NCBI GenBank assembly: GCA_902799245.1
Contig: CADBZY010000003.1
Coordinates: forward strand, 62,001-126,000
DNA: 64,000 nucleotides
Reading direction: 5' to 3'
Origin: an uncultured Ruminococcus sp.
GTDB lineage: Bacteria; Bacillota; Clostridia; Oscillospirales; Acutalibacteraceae
Part shown: one piece after another, positions 42,292-52,982 of the stretch
Numbering within the stretch: the first letter of the stretch is position 1
How the letters are laid out: every line of letters starts with the position of its first letter
The notes under the pieces: model-generated
The model's input: the letters and a program-made list of their open reading frames with translations, nothing else
Database searches by the model: none
What the model was told of the DNA's origin: nothing
Program-made: the position numbers and the translations under genes

Positions 42292-43749
42292 ATGAATTCA
42301 AACACCAACATAGCCGAATACCTTAAGCTGTGCGCGAAGAGATTATCCATACTGTGGCTTTTGATGGCCATCGTTTTCCCCGTAGTACTGATATTTGCCA
42401 AATTAGCCACACCCGTCCAGTACACGCTGACCGGAACCATTACCGTTCAGTCCGACGTAATGGGCGAGAGCATCGCCGACCAGTACAATATTTCCGAGCT
42501 GTCACGCGCCGCTGCTCTGACATCCATTTCGTACATCGAAAACAGCGACACGATCCGCAAGGCACTCGACAACAGCAAGATCAAATACGACAACCCCGCG
42601 GATTTCAAAAAAAGAATCTCTGTCAGACAGATGAACGAAGCAAACGTACTGGAAATCACAGTTAAATTTGACTCAGACGGCGTACTGGGTGAAACCTTCA
42701 TGTCCAACCTCATGAAGGAATCCGATCTTATCATCAGAGAAAAATTTGCGAATTCGAACCCGTCCTTTTCTGGGTCTGTTTCGGATGCGGGACGCATCAC
42801 CGATATTAACAGTCCGTGGCTTATATCATTCGGCATCGCCTTTGCTGCCGTCGGCATTACAGTCGCAGCGTTCTTTATTTTCAACCTGTTCTCATTTGCC
42901 GCTGACCGTACGCTGCGCAGCAGCTCCAAATTTGAAACGCTGACCCGCATACCCGTCATTGCAGCCATTCCGCCCGTTGCCCGCATGATCGGCACCGAAC
43001 GCAGCGCCAATCAGGTAAGCAACGCCTATCGCGTTCTCCGTTCCGCCATCAAATATTCAAGGCGCGGTGTCCGCACCATCGCGGTGTGCAGTCCCTCTCC
43101 TCGTGACGGAAGAACCTCCGTCGCCATTGGACTTTCCCAGTCGCTTGCTGACACCAATGCAATGGTTCTGCTCATAGAAGCCGATATGCACCGTCCGAAC
43201 ATAAGCCGTGAACTGAGATTCGACCCGGTGTTCGGACTCGGCGACCTGCTCTTGGGCAAGGCCAATCTCGCCGCAACCATCAACAAGACCTCCAACCGTA
43301 ATCTTTACGTCATCACCGCCGTCAACAATGTCAACATGAACAGCATCGACGTCTGTGATCTGCTCGACAGCGATGTCTTTACCGAATTGCTTAAGGCGGT
43401 GGAAAGCCAGTTTGACTACGTCATCATTGACACGCCTGCCATTGAGCTTCTGCCCGACGCCGCGGCCGTTGCCGGCAAGGTGGACGGATGCCTTATCGTC
43501 GCTCAATACGGCCACACCCGCACAGATATGATGAAATACGCTATCGATGTATTCGACTCGCTTGACTCTGAGGTAATCGGCATTGTCACCACCAATTCCC
43601 AAAGAAGAAGCGGCGCATTCGGCTCCGTTTCGCGTTACTACCGCACAAGAAACAGCCGCAGCGGAGACACTTTGCTCACTACTATTCTTGACAATTTCTT
43701 CGGTGTGGTCAATATGATCCGCAGCAAGCTGCCGGGTAAAAAGAATTAA
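42292..43749 (+). CDS. Wzz-type chain-length regulator fused to BY-kinase-like domain
   Basis: A 485-residue membrane protein. The first part (residues 1-200) has two membrane segments (about 19-40 and 172-196) bracketing an extracellular Wzz domain that controls polysaccharide chain length. The second part is a tyrosine-kinase-like P-loop domain. Its motifs are altered: Walker A reads SPSPRDGRTSVA (Arg where the Lys should be), Walker A' reads VLLIEADMHRPN (Glu-Ala-Asp), while Walker B YVIIDTPA is usual. The C-terminal tyrosine cluster of true BY-kinases is reduced to one YY pair. It may bind nucleotide without being an autokinase. The start is uncertain: ATG at 42292 or GTG at 42280. Confidence 0.82.
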   Translation: MNSNTNIAEYLKLCAKRLSILWLLMAIVFPVVLIFAKLATPVQYTLTGTITVQSDVMGESIADQYNISELSRAAALTSISYIENSDTIRKALDNSKIKYDNPADFKKRISVRQMNEANVLEITVKFDSDGVLGETFMSNLMKESDLIIREKFANSNPSFSGSVSDAGRITDINSPWLISFGIAFAAVGITVAAFFIFNLFSFAADRTLRSSSKFETLTRIPVIAAIPPVARMIGTERSANQVSNAYRVLRSAIKYSRRGVRTIAVCSPSPRDGRTSVAIGLSQSLADTNAMVLLIEADMHRPNISRELRFDPVFGLGDLLLGKANLAATINKTSNRNLYVITAVNNVNMNSIDVCDLLDSDVFTELLKAVESQFDYVIIDTPAIELLPDAAAVAGKVDGCLIVAQYGHTRTDMMKYAIDVFDSLDSEVIGIVTTNSQRRSGAFGSVSRYYRTRNSRSGDTLLTTILDNFFGVVNMIRSKLPGKKN

Positions 43750-43760
43750 ATCTTTCAGAT

Positions 43761-44063
43761 TCATTTAGGCAGGTCAGTGCCCGATTCACGGTTCTGACCT
43801 GCTTGTTTTTCCGCTTTCCCGATTATCTCTCCTATTTTTGACATGATGTAATCGTAGCCCTTTTCACTGTGCGGAATACCGCAATTCATGCAGCTTTTGA
43901 CCCCGTTGGCGATATATTCATAATTACCGCCGCATTGATCTCCTAAGGCATACAGCGGACAGTAACAGAAAAGGCAATTGAAATAATCACCGCTCAGCTT
44001 ATGACATGGATAATATTCGCATTGGGTATTGGAAAAATATTTATAGCTATACGACATATTCAT
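43761..44063 (-). CDS. Cysteine-rich small domain protein (zf-like)
   Basis: A 100-residue protein of the cysteine-rich small-domain family. Eight cysteines occur: SNTQCEYYPCHKL, FNCLFCYCPLYALGDQC and SCMNCGIPH, suited to bind zinc or an Fe-S cluster. Known relatives occur in archaea and Clostridia, some near cobalamin genes; no such gene is near here. The ATG has GGGAG ten bases upstream. The last 15 codons run across the terminator hairpin of the opposite gene, so the C-terminal tail (ESGTDLPK) is partly dictated by that structure. Function unknown. Confidence 0.8.
   Translation of the reverse strand: MNMSYSYKYFSNTQCEYYPCHKLSGDYFNCLFCYCPLYALGDQCGGNYEYIANGVKSCMNCGIPHSEKGYDYIMSKIGEIIGKAEKQAGQNRESGTDLPK
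43769..43810 (+). terminator. Terminator after the Wzz/BY-kinase-like gene
   Basis: GCAGGTCAG (43769-43777) pairs with CTGACCTGC (43794-43802), then a T-rich tail. It lies inside the 3' coding end of the convergent cysteine-rich gene. Confidence 0.75.
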
Positions 44064-44080
44064 AATATATAAACTCCCGC

Positions 44081-44123
44081 AAAAATATCCGAGACATGCT
44101 TTGAAAAAGTACGCCTCGGATAT
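44081..44123 (-). terminator. Terminator after the BrkB-family gene
   Basis: Minus-strand ATATCCGAG and CTCGGATAT pair across a 21-base loop, then T5. It sits just before the cysteine-rich gene. Confidence 0.7.
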
Positions 44124-44131
44124 TATTTATT

Positions 44132-45076
44132 TTATTCTGATTTTTCTTTTACCTCCGCATTGGCCTGAACAGCCGCCTTTGTCCCCTTTTCTTCGCTCAG
44201 ATGGGCGAGCTTCCAGCGCGTCCTGCGGTATATCCGGCCAGCGATCCTGCGATATGTGCTGTTCCATGCGACGTTGATTTCAGCTCCCACCAACATGATA
44301 AACATACAGAAATAGAGCCAAAGCATAAGCAGCACAACAGCGGTCAGGCTGCCGTAGACATTGGCGTAATTGCCGAAATTCTCGATGTAATAGGCATAGA
44401 GATACGAAAACACCGTCCATCCGACAGCGCTTACCAGTGCGCCGGGAAGCTCCTGGAGCACAGTGGATTTGCGGTCGGGTACCGCTATATAGCTGATCTC
44501 AAAGAACAGCACCAATACACCGAAGCCCAGCAGCCATCTGATTCCCTTTGATATGATGGCGACATGGTCGGCGGCAAACGGAAGGTAATTGATCAGCGCA
44601 TGATAAATACTGTTGCCAAATACCAGCACGCCAAGAGCCGCAATGATCATGACAAGAAACACAAAAGTGTAAAGTATGGCCAGCGACCTCATACGGATAT
44701 ATCCGCGGGTTTCCTTAATGGAATAAGCGGCTGTCAGTCCCAGCATAATGGAATAAATGCCCGTAGAAGAAGACCATATGGCGGTGATAGCGGATATGGA
44801 AATCACCATATTGGAAGAATTGTCAATGATCTCCTGCAGCATGGTCTGTACAAAAGCGTTGACGTCATCGGGCAGAAAACTGATCTGGATCAGCGGCACG
44901 CCGCCGCTGAAATACGGCACAAAACGGAGCATGGTCAGCAGCAGCATTATCATCGGGAAAGCCGAGATAATAATGAAGAATGCCGCTTGGGCGGAAAACG
45001 CGCTGACAGAATCCTCCATAATATCATTGACTAAACTGCCGACAGCTTTTCCCATCTTTTTAAGCAGTCTTTTCAT
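44132..45076 (-). CDS. YihY/BrkB family membrane protein
   Basis: A 314-residue protein with about six membrane segments. The start, KRLLKKMGKAVGSLVNDIM, followed by SAFSAQAAFFIIISAFPMI, and the later GALVSAVGWTVFSYLYAYYI and MLWLYFCMFIMLVGAEIN are typical of the family. Long called ribonuclease BN in error, these proteins have no proven enzymatic role; some are proposed to move lipids or solutes. A charged cytoplasmic tail of about 50 residues ends the protein. It follows the GGDEF gene by 21 bases, so the two may be cotranscribed. Confidence 0.87.
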   Translation of the reverse strand: MKRLLKKMGKAVGSLVNDIMEDSVSAFSAQAAFFIIISAFPMIMLLLTMLRFVPYFSGGVPLIQISFLPDDVNAFVQTMLQEIIDNSSNMVISISAITAIWSSSTGIYSIMLGLTAAYSIKETRGYIRMRSLAILYTFVFLVMIIAALGVLVFGNSIYHALINYLPFAADHVAIISKGIRWLLGFGVLVLFFEISYIAVPDRKSTVLQELPGALVSAVGWTVFSYLYAYYIENFGNYANVYGSLTAVVLLMLWLYFCMFIMLVGAEINVAWNSTYRRIAGRIYRRTRWKLAHLSEEKGTKAAVQANAEVKEKSE

Positions 45077-45097
45077 CTCGCACCTCCCGAAAAATAA

Positions 45098-48000
45098 TTA
45101 TCTTGAGCTTTCGGAATCCGGCTTCCACACTCTGTAGTTGCGCTTGGTTGTTTTCTTGACAACATAGAGAGCATCGTCCGCCTGCTTCATAGCCTCATTA
45201 ATGGCAGCCTGTGAAAAGACGTTTGCGGTAGAAATACCGATAGAACACGATACCCTGTTTTTGGGATCGATCTTGAAGTCCTTGCCCATCTTTTCCTTGA
45301 GCCTTTCAGCAAAGCCGTCGGTTTCGTCCAGTCTCCGGTAAATAGACTTGGCGACTTCCACGCCTTCCTCCTCGCTTGACTCGGTCAGAACAATAACAAA
45401 TTCGTCACCGCCGTAGCGGATGGCATAGCCTTTGTCCTTGGTGATCTGCTTGAAAATCTCCGCAAACGAAACGAGAATGACGTCGCCTATGGCATGGCCG
45501 AAGGTATCATTATAGAATTTGAAGTTATCAAGATCGATATACAATACAGTTGTTGTAACATCGGGGGCAGACTCGTATTTTTTCATTTCTTCCGCCAGCG
45601 TCTTGGCAAAGCCCTGTCTGTTGTAAAGACCTGTGAGCATATCGGTGACAGAGGTCTGTTCCAGCTTTGCATTCATCTTTCTGATTCTCTCCTGCGTCGC
45701 CAGACGGTTAAGAGCGTCCACAAGCTGATGGAATGCAACGCTGAAAATCGTCAGATCGCCATCGAGAAACAGCGAGAAATTATTGGAGAAATTGTCATGC
45801 ATTTCCATAAGAGCCAGGAGAATATTCTGCAGCTTGCCGTCGACAACGACAGGGATACCTATCATGGAAACAACCTTATTGATGCCGAAGAGACCTATCA
45901 GTTCTTTGTAATCGTAAAACGATTTTTCAAGCCTGTTGGTCATAAATTCATTGGGGTTGCGAATGAAGAACGACACGATGCCCTGCAGCATTTCCGGGCT
46001 GGGATGATAATCTTTGTCGCAGTAAACCAGATCTGCCTTGCCCTTATCAACATTCAGATAAACAACCTTGTCAGCATTGTAATTGTTCTGAATGGAATAC
46101 ATGGCGGTCTTGATCAGGGATTTGGGTTCGATGTCGTCGCGGTTCATAAGCTCCTGCCAGTTGGTCAGGAAGTCTATGCTGTTGTTCTTCAGCCTGAGCT
46201 GATGCTCAGCGCCAACACGGCGTGAAAGCTCTATAGCCTGCGTCACCGAAATCTTTTTAAGGCCGATATTATAATGCCTTTCAGGAATCGAATTTCCTGT
46301 GAGAGCGGAATTGATGCGTTCTATCTTGTCCTTATAATTATTCTTTGTACAGAATTCAAGGCACTGCTGAAGAAGATCGTTGGCTTCCATGTGCCTGCCC
46401 TGTGCGCGGTAGAGATCAGCCTGTTCGATGGCAAAAAGCTCATAAGCGAAAAACCACAGACCCTCTGTGCGCTTCAGGTGGAAATTGGCGCGGTCAAAAT
46501 TATGCTGCGCTTCTGCAAGACTGTCCTTTTTCGCAACAAGCCCTCTGTCGAAATAATAGAAGAACATATCGTCATCCCACAGGAAGTAGCTCGGCTCACC
46601 TTCTGGGAATATCAAATGATACAGAACCAGCTGCATCCTGTTGAGATAGAGCTGCGCGTTGTATTCGATGCCTAACTTGATGAAACACAGCGCAATCATA
46701 CCGTATATCTTGGACATATTACAAAGCTCGAGCTTATTCTGATCGAGGTTTTTCATAATACGCACAGCGGTCACAAGAAAATCGCATCCGCTCTGGTAAT
46801 CTCTGGCCAGCATGGCATTGACAGCCATATTGTAGAGCGATTCGCCCATGTTTTCAGGTTTACCGAGCTTGTACCATATTTCCATTGCGCTGTTGAAATA
46901 AGCGTCAGCTTCATTGAACTGCTCACTGACGATACGGTTATAACCCAGACCGTTATAGACATTTCCCATTTCGGTAAGGTTATCCTGTTTGCTGAGTATG
47001 ACAAGGCTTTTCTTATAGAAATGATCGACAGCGGGATAATATCCGAAGCCCGACGAGAAAACGACGTTTTTTTTATATGCTCTCAGCTTGACGGCCTCGT
47101 TGTCCATCATATCTGCAAAATACATACCCTTTTTATAATGTTCGTGAGACTCGCAGAATTCCGGATCGACGTTGTAGTAGCTTCTGTCATTGCCGAAGCA
47201 GAAAAGATAAATATACGCAAGATGGTTGTAATATCCGTACTTTTCAGCATTCTCAAGAAAACCGGGTGCAGGCGTAAAATCAATATGCCAGAGATACACG
47301 TTTGTCCAGCTGCGGAACATCACCATGCATTTGAGCAGTTCGGTCTTGAAAATCAGATACTCATCACCGGTCTTTTTGGCATATTCCGAGCAATCATCCG
47401 CATACTTCTCCGCAAGGGTGTCTTGTCCGCCGCAGGAATGGCAAAGCGCTACAAGATAGGTATATTCATAATTAATACGATCGACAATAGCGTCATCGGT
47501 GTTTGCGCCAATAATACTCTTGCGTTCATCGCAAATGGTAAGCGTTCTGGGATAGTTTCCCGCCCTAAAGTTGGCGTCGGCATAGAGCCTGTAAAAGCGA
47601 TGAATATCTTCATCGCTCGCAGTCAGCGCCCCTCCGTCGATTGCCTCCTTGATTATGTCACAGTAATAAATAGCCTGCGCCGTTGTGCCGGTTTCAACCA
47701 TATTGTTTATCAGAACAAGGTACTTGCCAAAGGATTCAGCTTCCGGGACAAAAACATCATTCTCGTCCAAAGCGTTTTCCTTATCCTCAAGACCCCAGTC
47801 CTGAATCAAATTCTTGGCTTCCAGAGCCACCATGATGTCATTTTTGATAGACTTGACATAATCCGGAATAACAAAGACCTCGTTTAATGTACAGATCACC
47901 GCCAGTTTGTTATTCGGATTTTTGGCGATGACCTTGTAGAGAAATTCATACGTGGAGAGCGGAGCGAGATGAACCTTATTGAGAACTATCATGAGGGGAA

Positions 48001-48448
48001 CCTTTTCAGTGATATAGTTGAAAATTCCCATCAGTCCCGCGAGGAATTTATCGTGCTCATATTCATTCTCTATCGGAATAACTTCCTCTATGCGCTGACA
48101 GACTCCGTTTTCCCGATACTTTACATAAATGTTTTTATGAAGCGAATATACGCCTGCGCTATCAAGAAATGTCTCAAATGTCTGCTCAGAGGAATAATAT
48201 CTCTCATACAAAGCGTTGATCCAGTCCATCATTGGGCAGTATGCACCCTTGATAACACCCGGCTCAAACTCGTGGTAAAGTATCTGAACAATATTGCCGG
48301 ATTTGAGCATAGCCTGGTTTACAACGTTGAGCGGTATGGAAAAAGTGTTGTAATGCTTGAAGAAGCTGACATTGTGATCCTCGTAATAAAGCTTCTGAAG
48401 CACGGAATCAACAAGATTGCTTACATACATATCAGCATATGAACTCAA
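45098..48448 (-). CDS. Large GGDEF protein with STAND-like N-terminus, TPRs and GAF-like domain
   Basis: A 1116-residue soluble protein. The N-terminal 230 residues resemble the ATPase part of MalT/STAND regulators (MIVLNKVHLAPLSTYEFLY, KLAVICTLNE) but no GxxGxGK P-loop is present. Residues about 240-760 are tetratricopeptide-like helical repeats, about 790-960 look like a GAF sensor, and the C-terminus is a diguanylate cyclase with FGHAIGDVIL and an intact YGGDEF near residue 1010. The usual RxxD inhibitory site before GGDEF is missing. It would make cyclic di-GMP in response to a bound partner. The start is chosen as TTG at 48448, after AGGGGTGATATT; a GTG nine bases earlier overlaps the ribosome site. 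Confidence 0.85.
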   Translation of the reverse strand: MSSYADMYVSNLVDSVLQKLYYEDHNVSFFKHYNTFSIPLNVVNQAMLKSGNIVQILYHEFEPGVIKGAYCPMMDWINALYERYYSSEQTFETFLDSAGVYSLHKNIYVKYRENGVCQRIEEVIPIENEYEHDKFLAGLMGIFNYITEKVPLMIVLNKVHLAPLSTYEFLYKVIAKNPNNKLAVICTLNEVFVIPDYVKSIKNDIMVALEAKNLIQDWGLEDKENALDENDVFVPEAESFGKYLVLINNMVETGTTAQAIYYCDIIKEAIDGGALTASDEDIHRFYRLYADANFRAGNYPRTLTICDERKSIIGANTDDAIVDRINYEYTYLVALCHSCGGQDTLAEKYADDCSEYAKKTGDEYLIFKTELLKCMVMFRSWTNVYLWHIDFTPAPGFLENAEKYGYYNHLAYIYLFCFGNDRSYYNVDPEFCESHEHYKKGMYFADMMDNEAVKLRAYKKNVVFSSGFGYYPAVDHFYKKSLVILSKQDNLTEMGNVYNGLGYNRIVSEQFNEADAYFNSAMEIWYKLGKPENMGESLYNMAVNAMLARDYQSGCDFLVTAVRIMKNLDQNKLELCNMSKIYGMIALCFIKLGIEYNAQLYLNRMQLVLYHLIFPEGEPSYFLWDDDMFFYYFDRGLVAKKDSLAEAQHNFDRANFHLKRTEGLWFFAYELFAIEQADLYRAQGRHMEANDLLQQCLEFCTKNNYKDKIERINSALTGNSIPERHYNIGLKKISVTQAIELSRRVGAEHQLRLKNNSIDFLTNWQELMNRDDIEPKSLIKTAMYSIQNNYNADKVVYLNVDKGKADLVYCDKDYHPSPEMLQGIVSFFIRNPNEFMTNRLEKSFYDYKELIGLFGINKVVSMIGIPVVVDGKLQNILLALMEMHDNFSNNFSLFLDGDLTIFSVAFHQLVDALNRLATQERIRKMNAKLEQTSVTDMLTGLYNRQGFAKTLAEEMKKYESAPDVTTTVLYIDLDNFKFYNDTFGHAIGDVILVSFAEIFKQITKDKGYAIRYGGDEFVIVLTESSEEEGVEVAKSIYRRLDETDGFAERLKEKMGKDFKIDPKNRVSCSIGISTANVFSQAAINEAMKQADDALYVVKKTTKRNYRVWKPDSESSR

Positions 48449-48619
48449 AAATATCACCCCTTGTCATTTGTTACATTATACCAAATTAATATGTAAATAG
48501 CAATAGATTTTAAAAAATAATTATAACAGGTATTTTATATTTTTTTCAACAATTCAACAAATCTGCCTTTTATACAATTATCTGTAAATAAATTCATGCA
48601 AAGTTTATATACATATTGA

Positions 48620-48650
48620 GAAAAAGCGGCACATCAAATGACTGCCGCTT
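48620..48650 (-). terminator. Terminator after sigG
   Basis: Minus-strand AAGCGGCA pairs with TGCCGCTT across an 11-base loop, then T5. It directly follows the sigG stop codon. Confidence 0.75.
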
Positions 48651-48654
48651 CTTT

Positions 48655-49422
48655 TCAGTGATTTTTTATTTTATTCATGGCGCCCTTTTCCAGTCGTGAA
48701 ACCTGCGCCTGAGAAATGCCGACCTCCTGCGCGACCTCCATCTGTGTCTTTCCCTGCATAAAACGAAGCGTGAGTATGCGCTTTTCGCGGGGAGAGAGAT
48801 TTTTGATTTCCTCCCTGAGCAGTATTTCGTCGAGCCAGTTGCTGTCATCGTTGTTGTCGCCGATCTGATCCATAACATAGATGGTGTCACCGCCGTCGGA
48901 ATAGACCGCTTCATATAGCGACACAGGCTCGGCAATAGCCTCCAGCGCAAGTACCACATCTTCCTTGGGAATACTGAGCTCCTTTGCTATCTCCTCGACC
49001 CCCGGCTCCCTTCCCTGTTCTCCCATCACACGCTCCTTGATCTGCATGGCTTTGTAGGCCGTGTCACGCATGGAGCGGCTGACGCGCACGCTGTTGTTGT
49101 CACGCAGATAACGCCTTATTTCTCCTATGACCATTGGTACGGCGTAGGTGGAGAACTTAACGTCCATTCCGGTGTCAAAATTGTCAATGGCCTTGATAAG
49201 CCCTATGCATCCCACCTGAAAAAGATCGTCAAGATTTTCCCCACGATTGGAAAAGCGCTGTATTACGCTGAGCACAAGACGAAGATTCCCCTTGACCAGC
49301 TCATCACGGGCTGCTTTGTCGCCAGCCTGCGATTTTTTAAGCAGTTCAGTCTTTTCCCTCTCGCTCAGCAGCTTAAGATTGGCCGTATTTACCCCGCATA
49401 TTTCCACCTTATTGAACTGCAC
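48655..49422 (-). CDS. sigG: RNA polymerase sporulation sigma factor SigG
   Basis: A 255-residue sigma-70 family protein that directs late forespore transcription. It starts QFNKVEICGVNT, the signature N-terminus of SigG, then DLFQVGCIGLIKAIDNFD (core-binding region 2), KFSTYAVPMVIGEIRRYLRD (promoter -10 recognition), and ends with LTLRFMQGKTQMEVAQEVG and SQAQVSRLEKGA (region 4 helix-turn-helix). The start is a GTG at 49422 with GGGAGG seven bases upstream; the longer frame adds residues unlike the family. The usual neighbour sigE is not adjacent. A hairpin TTCTTATT/AATAAGAA lies 20-40 bases before the start and might affect translation. Its presence shows a spore-forming ancestry. Confidence 0.96.
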   Translation of the reverse strand: MQFNKVEICGVNTANLKLLSEREKTELLKKSQAGDKAARDELVKGNLRLVLSVIQRFSNRGENLDDLFQVGCIGLIKAIDNFDTGMDVKFSTYAVPMVIGEIRRYLRDNNSVRVSRSMRDTAYKAMQIKERVMGEQGREPGVEEIAKELSIPKEDVVLALEAIAEPVSLYEAVYSDGGDTIYVMDQIGDNNDDSNWLDEILLREEIKNLSPREKRILTLRFMQGKTQMEVAQEVGISQAQVSRLEKGAMNKIKNH

Positions 49423-49524
49423 GATGCATCCTCCCGCAATTTTCTTATTACACAAATAAGAAGTATTACAGTTGAAGTATTGGCAGTTCAAATGAAATCA
49501 TTCACTTAAAGAACAAATCCATAA

Positions 49525-50016
49525 TTATCCGTTGAGAATATAGGTTGCGCCATTAAGGTAGGCGGCAAACAGCAGCCAAAGAATGTACGGAATCTGCAAA
49601 AGCGCGGCGGGCTTGCTGATAAACCAGAAGCTGACGATCATCTTGATCACCAGAGCTATCAGCACAATGATCCACAGGAATGCAGCAAGCCGCATGTCAA
49701 AGTAAAAAAAGAGTATGGGCCAGATGAGATTCACACCCAGTTGCACAAAATACAGCCAAAGAGCGTCAGATCGTGCGCCGACCGGTTTATCCGCTGTCAG
49801 TACAAAGTAGGACGATATTCCCATCAGCGTATACAGAATTACCCAAGCCACAAAGAATACCCACGGCGATGGGCTGAGAGGCGGCTGGAACAGCTCTCGG
49901 TAGTCTGAAAACTGTCCTGTCAGCGCCAGAACCATGCCTACAGCACCGCCGAGTCCCAACGGAATGAGCAGAGAAACGATCAGAGGCTTTAGTTTTATCA
50001 TTCTGACAAATTTCAT
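49525..50016 (-). CDS. TspO/MBR family protein
   Basis: A 163-residue membrane protein with five segments, the translocator protein (tryptophan-rich sensory protein) family. Typical features are LSPSPWVFFVAWVILYTLMG, WLYFVQLGVNLIWPILFF and many tryptophans. Family members bind porphyrins and cholesterol-like ligands; the bacterial role is linked to tetrapyrrole and redox responses. GGGAGG lies upstream of the ATG. It stands alone between sigG and ligA on the same strand. Confidence 0.9.
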   Translation of the reverse strand: MKFVRMIKLKPLIVSLLIPLGLGGAVGMVLALTGQFSDYRELFQPPLSPSPWVFFVAWVILYTLMGISSYFVLTADKPVGARSDALWLYFVQLGVNLIWPILFFYFDMRLAAFLWIIVLIALVIKMIVSFWFISKPAALLQIPYILWLLFAAYLNGATYILNG

Positions 50017-50116
50017 TATGCATTTCCTCCCGAACCGGCAAAATCTGCCGATAAAATCTTCATCAAAAATATATGAATCTTTACAAGAGAAAATGCATTT
50101 GATTCCGTAAAAAATC

Positions 50117-52120
<2,004 letters not shown>

Positions 52121-52147
52121 CTATTTTACACCAAAGCGTATGAAAAT

Positions 52148-52828
52148 TCAATCATCTAAAAAATTATTAATATCGTCATATACTTCACCGCTTGTGTCAA
52201 CATTGGTGAAGGAATCGGGAACTCGGCCAAGCAGCACGGTTTCAGATACAGTAAAGCTATTTTGCACTTCGGTGTAAGAAGAACAACCTGGCAATATCGC
52301 AGAAACTCCAACTTTGACATCACATATTATCTGATGGCGCGTCTGATTGATTCCTGCTCCCTCAAAATTACTGCGCAGATTCGCGGAGACATTCCCATAT
52401 AGCTGTATCTTCATTCTGACATTTACTCCTCTTCCGGAGAGTAGGTCGATACCTGTCAGCGTTCCAATGGGAATAGCAATTTCTCTCTCTTGATAATCGA
52501 GAAGTTTCTGTTGAATAGCCTTGGAAATATCAGTCTTAAAACGGTTCATTTCTCGGATGTTTGCCGTCATTGAACTTACCGTTCCATCGGATAAAGTGTT
52601 CAGATCAATCAGATCGCTGTACGAAATGTCCTCCTCTGCCAGCACTTCCTCCGCAGCCCTGTCAATGGCGATGTTCGCTATGTATGACGCCTGTACCGCT
52701 GTCATTTTCTTAAGTATCGGATTTATTCTGTAATTGACTCCTGCAAAGATAAGTACCACAGCCAACAAAGATACAATCAGTCTTCGCCTTACAACCTTCT
52801 TTTCTGACCTGTGCTTCTGATACCTCAT
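52148..52828 (-). CDS. yunB: Sporulation protein YunB
   Basis: A 226-residue protein with one N-terminal membrane segment (residues 15-34) and an extracytoplasmic domain. The segments VQASYIANIAIDRAAEEVL, DLIDLNTLSDGTVSSM, IAIPIGTLTGIDLLSGRG and RHQIICDVKVGVSAILPG match the YunB family, which in Bacillus is under mother-cell SigE control and needed for efficient sporulation. Start at 52828 (MRYQKHRS) is supported by GAGAGGTG upstream. It is the second sporulation gene of the window. Confidence 0.88.
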   Translation of the reverse strand: MRYQKHRSEKKVVRRRLIVSLLAVVLIFAGVNYRINPILKKMTAVQASYIANIAIDRAAEEVLAEEDISYSDLIDLNTLSDGTVSSMTANIREMNRFKTDISKAIQQKLLDYQEREIAIPIGTLTGIDLLSGRGVNVRMKIQLYGNVSANLRSNFEGAGINQTRHQIICDVKVGVSAILPGCSSYTEVQNSFTVSETVLLGRVPDSFTNVDTSGEVYDDINNFLDD

Positions 52829-52872
52829 AATAATCACCTCTCTGTCATAGTATGAGGCGAAAGCTGAATTGA

Positions 52873-52913
52873 CAAAAAGAGCCGTCTGCTTCTTGCGAAA
52901 CAAACGACTCTTT
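52873..52913 (-). terminator. Terminator after the maltodextrin permease operon
   Basis: Minus-strand AAAGAGTCGT pairs with ACGGCTCTTT (one G-T pair), followed by T5. It lies between the permease stop and yunB. Confidence 0.72.
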
Positions 52914-52982
52914 TATCTTTTATTAAGCACGCACTTTCAAGCGAATCTTAATTGATTGAATGTCATAGAGTAACTCAGAGAA

